Source of the DNA: Antedon mediterranea
Taxonomy: Eukaryota > Echinodermata > Crinoidea > Comatulida > Antedonidae
Assembly (NCBI RefSeq): GCF_964355755.1
Contig: NC_092671.1
Span: 6,209,001-6,273,000 of the forward strand
Direction of reading: 5' to 3'
Length of the DNA stretch: 64,000 nt
Under the pieces are notes generated by a model. That model searched no databases, was not told the DNA's origin, and worked only from the letters and a program-made list of their open reading frames with translations. Below are positions 52,135 through 64,000 of the stretch, piece by piece. A program made the translations under genes and the position numbers. Numbering within the stretch: the first letter of the stretch is position 1; every line of letters starts with the position of its first letter.

Positions 52135-54718
52135 TAGGATATCTGTAGCAGGTAATACTATTGTGATTTTGTAATATAACAGTTTTAATTAATATTGTCC
52201 CAAAAGTATAACAAGTGTGGGATTCCTGATGACTTAAAACTACGGGTATTAAAAAAAAAAGTCGTGTTGAATATGGTATACCTAATATTGCTGTGTTTAA
52301 TTGTGTTTGTTTGCAATTCTGTTATAGAAAATACTTAATTCTTGTGAGAAAAAAACGACAGGCAATTTCAATTTATGTAAAAAAAAATGTGTTTACGACT
52401 GTGATAATCAGTATATTCCTTGATAATTTTATTGTGTTTGAAAAAAAGTCATTGGATGACAAGAGGTTAGACAGCAGGGTAGAATCATATATAATTGATT
52501 TACATTGTTGTGTTATTTAATGGCAATCAGGGTAATGTTTTAAAGCAATTAAATTCTGTTGTATGATGACCTGCATTGTTTGTCGTCGCCTTGGCGATGA
52601 TGAATACCATATCAGTTTTCACAAAGGACAGGTAATTGACAATACTTACTGTATATTTTACATCTGCTATTTTTCTTACTTTAGAAAATAATAAAATATT
52701 TAAAAAACAATAAAAATCATTGACTTTTTGAATTGCTAAATGGCGGTTTTGTTGCACTTGTTAAGTATATTACCGCACCTTGTCTCTTTGTTATGTACAA
52801 TTTGTGATTCCTTGAAACAAGTTTTTGTCTTTGTTATGAGTATAGTTACGTCTCGTGTTAAAATCTTTAGAATGGTCATCGGCCAGAGATGTTTTCATAA
52901 TCCCTATTGTATTCAACAATATTGATATATTAAATATAAACAAATATTTCACTTATTTTAAAATAATATACTGCATGTATGATTCATTAATCAGCCTAGC
53001 ATCAGAATAGCATCATATAATAATCAAATATTATATAGGAAGATTATGCAAAAAAAGTACCCCCTTCCTAAAATATATATTATACATAAACTATATGATA
53101 GACAATATTATAAATTTAGTACAGTATCGTGAATTCCTCATGTAATTGTAATGGTGTTTTACAGTGTTTTTTTTATCAATGTAAATGTTTTTTTTCCGTT
53201 AAATGCACTGTTTTTGTTTGTTGAAATTTAATGCATAGACACATAGCTCTCAAGCACGCTTTTCTACGGCTTTGGGTGCAAAAGATAGAGCCAATTATTT
53301 TAAAAGTACCAGTTTCTTAAGGATGCGCATTTCATTTATTAACAAATAACATCACATTTGTGTTTTAATTTTTAAAATATAACCATGTTATTATTCAATG
53401 TATGTATGTATCTATGTTTGTTGATTTTTAGACATGGTATCGTAAATATGGGTTTCCATTTATGTTTTTTTATTGCAATTTTAGCGAGTTAAGATAATTT
53501 TAGCTTTATTATAAAGGCAGTTAGTTTAGCCAGCTTTGTTAGATAGCACACTTCCTAAATTCAATTTGCACCTTTAATAAAATTAGTAATTTTAATTAGT
53601 ATAACAAGTACCTCTATATATATAAATATATGTGCATGTCATTGGTCATTACATGTTATGTATTATGTATAAAACACTACTATGTCTATTGCGATTATAT
53701 CACTGGGTGAATACACTACATTTGATCTCTCTAGAACGACCCCGCCTTCACCTTTCCAACCTTTAAATATTTGGGGTACCAAAACAAAAAAGAATTTGAT
53801 ATTTAATTTGGACATGGGGATATTTTTCTTATTTAAGGAAATTAAATAATATATTATTTTTATGAGTTAAAATCAATTTTCCAACTTTATGATTATTACA
53901 ATACCAGTGGATGAAGAGTTAGTTTCCAGTTTTAAATAACAATACTGTTAAAACAAATATTGTAGTAAATGTTTAATAAATTGTTTTGTCTGTTTGCCCT
54001 GTTTTGGGGTTATTATGTAGTTACTTGGTTGTGAGTTTTATGGGATTGTTATTTGTTAAATTACAAATTGATTGTTGATATTATGTCTTTAATGTAGTGT
54101 TTAAGTGTATAGTATGCTGTTGGCCACAGCCTCCGTTTCTTCTGTGTATTGCTCACTCACGCATAGTAAAAATACTTAGGTCATTTTATTCTTGATACGA
54201 ACCGTATACAATTAATATCGTTGTTTCAAAACTATTCACATCTTAAATTAACATCACCTTGAGGTCCATCAACGAATCACTCGGCAATTGTAAGAAACTT
54301 TTAACATTACACCATATGTACTCATTCATGTTATTAATAATATAACACAATGTGGCTATTTAAAGATATTTGCATTTATAAAAAAAAAAATGATTTTAAG
54401 CTGTTATGATAAAGTAATTCCTATTTGTACAAAGAAATAAAACCATTTATTTAATGAATATTCATTTTATTGCTTTTAAAGAAGGAAAATCAAACACTTG
54501 AATTTGTTGTTGAAACAGTTGATTTTATAAGAGGTCAGAGGTCAGTCTGTCCGATTGTTTTCTTTAATTAAACTAAATCTAAACAGGTTTTGAGATTTAG
54601 TGGTAAAATAAAACCACAACATTTTTTTGTTTAATGTAACTATTGTTTTTTTCATTCAGAAATCTTTTGTGTTCTATTCTGTGGCCAACACAATTTGTGA
54701 GTGTATTATACTCTGACG

Positions 54719-54724
54719 ATTAAA
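54719..54724 (+). terminator. Candidate distal CELF poly(A) signal (ATTAAA)
   Basis: ATTAAA is followed after about 20 bases by TTTATGTGTGTCTGAGTTTC, a GT-rich downstream element. It is the best distal signal before the STK33 3' end. Confidence 0.4.
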
Positions 54725-55004
54725 GTTGCCTTGTCTGCACCGTTTATGTGTGTCTGAGTTTCTATGTTTGTCGCTGCTAAGTGTCCACGTTGCTTTGTTT
54801 GTCAAATGTTTTATGTCTCTTGTCCAGAAATGTACCCATTAATAAGTTGTCGTAATAAAAAATGGATTCATTTAGGTAATGTTTTGAATAAGATATTTTT
54901 TTATCTTCTAAAAACAAAAAGCAAAATCCTTCGAACAAAGTTACTACAGTACTAATTCTACATTGGATTTGAAATGGACCTATTGAATTGAAATATTTTA
55001 TTTA

Positions 55005-55295
55005 TACTGGGCGACCACTTCAAAGACTGGTCTCCCAGAGGAACCAGTTATGATCAGTGGATGTGATGTAATAGTACAGCAGGGTAATCCCCTACTCGTC
55101 TCGAAAGATGTACTAGGTTCTTTAAAGTACACATGAGCTAGATGTGTACACTGGACCTACGGTTTATAGTTCTTATTCGAAAAGACTCGTTCTATTCTAC
55201 CACAAGAACCATGAAGCATGCAAGCCTTGAACCCTTGATGATGTTATGGCTACGTAATTATGGTCCCACTGTCTTAACCGCTCGGCCCTTGCTCA
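55005..55295 (-). mobile_element. tRNA-derived SINE-like element
   Basis: On the - strand GGCCGAGCGGTTAAG (55273-55287) reads as a Leu/Ser-type tRNA A box, and GGGTTCAAGGC (55225-55235) as a B box about 40 bases on. A roughly 200-base unrelated body follows. This matches RNA polymerase III-driven SINE structure. It lies between the two converging 3' ends. Confidence 0.6.
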
Positions 55296-55856
55296 TAAGT
55301 ATAGTTGATATAGCATCCAATAGGATCTCTGCATTGAGATCAACAAATGGTTCAATGTTAGTGAAATTAGCATGTGCATTGTGGGAGACACGTTAACAGC
55401 CGCTAGAAAGGATGATTGCATTATCATTTTGTGGTTTGCAAAGAAAAAAAAGGACAAAGAAAATATTCAGTCACATATTTAATCAACCTTCATATAATAA
55501 AAAAAATCTTCCTTTGATGTTTGTCAACAAAAGAATTCAAAGACAACAAATCATTTACAATTTGTCATCAATAAAAGAACTTCATAACATCATATATTAT
55601 ACTAAATTAATTAATATTCCACTTTAAAAATAGACAAATATTTACACCCTTGTGGATAACTTAATCTATATATCACTAATTTGCACATCAAAAATAATTA
55701 CATATTTTCTTCAAAGTAAAGACTGCTTTTGGACAAGTACACAAAAACAAATACTTGTAGTACTAGTATCAACAACCTTTTTCTTAATTACGGACGGAAT
55801 TAATTATTTAAAACCAAAATAATGCCATTCACATCTTCGAGTAAACAAAAATAGAT

Positions 55857-55862
55857 TTTATT
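55857..55862 (-). terminator. Candidate STK33 poly(A) signal (AATAAA, - strand)
   Basis: AATAAA on the - strand 784 bp below the stop codon, followed by a TATTTTTGTTTAC stretch. A nearer AATAAA (56249-56254) lacks a GT-rich follower. Confidence 0.4.
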
Positions 55863-56645
55863 GCGATCCAGATAATACAGTACAAACAAGTTTTGTGGAT
55901 TTCCAGATAATTTTTTTCTCATAGGTAAACGATACAGAAATCACAAATTATTCATTTTCTATATGAAAGAATTACAAAATAGCCGATGTACTAAATATAA
56001 CTTAACCCAACCTTCTAAATAATCTCTCACTATAAAGTGAAGTTTCTCATGAGATTCAACCTATGTGCATTCGACTACACAGATTACTCAATGGAATTCA
56101 TGTTTTGCTTACCTACACAAATTATATATTATCATCCAGATTCACATGCACAAGATCCCTATTTCTGGTTGGATGGAATACATTAACGTTGGAATGAAAA
56201 ACACAGATAGAAAAGGACGGAATATTGGGTTTGCATCCAGTATAAATGTTTATTCTTAGCATTCAGCACACGATCTAGGAACTGTCTACATTTTTGGTAT
56301 TAAGTATTTATACAGAAAAAAGCTATATTAGGAATGCAGTGCATATTTTGTGTACAGATCGATATTTTCACCCCAGTCATATAAGCGCCTGTCTGTTCAG
56401 AACACAGGCCCAGTATTAAGTACATGTTCATCATATGCACACAACGGGCAGTAATGGAAGAATGTTCAGAACCTCATCAAAAATGCTAACAAATTCTTGG
56501 ATGTGGATCTTTTCTCGGTCAATAATGCTATTCTATCCATTACAAATAAAATATATAATTGCAACTGGTACAAAACGACTCTCCAATTCGATAAACCTCT
56601 CGGAATGTTGGAACAACACCAGTACTGTCGTGTCTCCCGTATTCA

Positions 56646-63381
<6,736 letters not shown>

Positions 63382-63415
63382 ATTTTGTGTGTTTTGTCGT
63401 CATTGTGTTTACCAC

Positions 63416-64000
63416 CTGAAAAACAAAACGAATAATGATCATTGAATTTATTTCACAGCTAGATTAGTATAGAATGAGTATCGAGAATATTTACACGCAT
63501 TATCTTTTATTGGCCTAATTTTTGTTCTGTTTTATAATGTTACTAAATAAGCAGACACTTGTGCTCATCACTTGAAGTATTTAAATGAGGTTTTTATCAT
63601 TATTATATTTGTCAATTAAAGAACCTTTGAACAAGTCTGACACAATATTGACAACGTGAATCAATAGCAGGGCATTGATCTCCCAAGCAGTAGGTACTCC
63701 ACACAGTAGTTACAGTTCTATTTGTGTGTGAAAACCTCTCTGTTAAGTTTATTGTACAGTAGCTGGAAACTGTTCAGCCTTGCAATCCTTAATTGTGAGA
63801 ATAGATATTAATAGTGATAATCTTTACTGGTATTTGTACAAGACTACTGTACTATTGTACTTACATAGTACAGTAGGTACAGTGTGGTATGGAAAAACAC
63901 ACATTTAGAGAATAAAAACTTTGTATTAACCCACATTATAAATATAATAACAGTTCCAAACCTCAAAGTTTTAGATACAATGTGGCAACCAGAATTCTGT
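63416..64000 (-). other. Upstream part of STK33: 5' intron or flank
   Basis: The sequence upstream of the acceptor at 63416. No exon or promoter element is recognised. The stretch 63840-63890 is rich in TACTGTAC/GTACAGTA words. Confidence 0.55.

Larger units (their letters stand above)
48553..54760 (+). other. Probable CELF 3' untranslated region, possibly with an alternative terminal exon
   Basis: No coding sequence is recognised in these 6.2 kb. The + strand is T-rich with many ATTTA words, as in long 3' untranslated regions. Candidate poly(A) signals are AATAAA at 49231, 50990 and 54436, and ATTAAA at 54719; the 49231 and 54719 signals are followed by GT-rich sequence. A (ATT)n run lies at 51346-51371. 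The extent of the transcript cannot be fixed from sequence alone. Confidence 0.5.
54761..56645 (-). other. STK33 3' untranslated region and convergent intergenic space
   Basis: The sequence below the STK33 stop is probably its 3' untranslated region down to an AATAAA (55857-55862 on the + numbering, - strand). Below that is a SINE-like repeat (55005-55295). No further gene is seen. Confidence 0.5.

Noticed and set aside
55273-55287. A functional tRNA-Leu/Ser gene on the - strand
   Set aside because: The A and B boxes are present, but the acceptor stem and anticodon arm cannot be folded from the flanking bases, so a SINE head fits better.
55142-55396. 84-codon open frame between the two genes
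   Set aside because: It lies largely within the SINE-like element and reads the strand opposite to its tRNA-like head.

Overview
This window is AT-rich animal DNA with spliced genes, many short interspersed repeats and long introns. Two conserved genes can be rebuilt exon by exon. The protein sequences and the repeat types suggest a marine invertebrate deuterostome, probably an echinoderm. That placement is inference, because no species-diagnostic sequence was found.

Layout. From about 3.6 kb to 48.6 kb on the + strand lies a CELF1/2-type (CUG-BP / ETR-3-like) RNA-binding protein gene. It has 17 coding exons and encodes about 568-570 residues. Its order is RRM1, RRM2, a long Ala/Gln/Gly/Leu-rich linker, RRM3, and it ends in KPY like vertebrate CELF1/2. 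From 63.4 kb down to 56.6 kb on the - strand lies an STK33-type serine/threonine kinase gene, with 10 coding exons and 454 residues. The two genes converge tail to tail. The 8.1 kb between their stop codons holds their 3' untranslated regions and a tRNA-derived SINE-like repeat.

Notable structure. (1) Eight consecutive CELF linker exons (30151-46050) are all flanked by phase-1 introns and have lengths divisible by three, so each can be skipped without a frameshift. Three of them are 66-bp paralogous copies and one is a 24-bp microexon. (2) A CELF intron carries a 27-bp minisatellite of about 70 nearly identical units containing a 918-bp (34-unit) higher-order duplication. Both strands are open for 630-770 codons there, but this is not coding. 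(3) A palindromic MITE-like family occurs ten times in the window, nine of them in introns. (4) A 22-bp minisatellite runs up to the sixth base of an STK33 intron. (5) A 1-kb segment in CELF intron 2, bounded by a perfect 40-bp duplication, holds a possible semaphorin/plexin-like pseudo-exon on the - strand.

The genes do not form a known pathway together. CELF proteins control splicing, translation and decay of GU-rich RNAs; STK33 is a CaMK-group kinase. I see no defence system, CRISPR array, operon or structural RNA gene.
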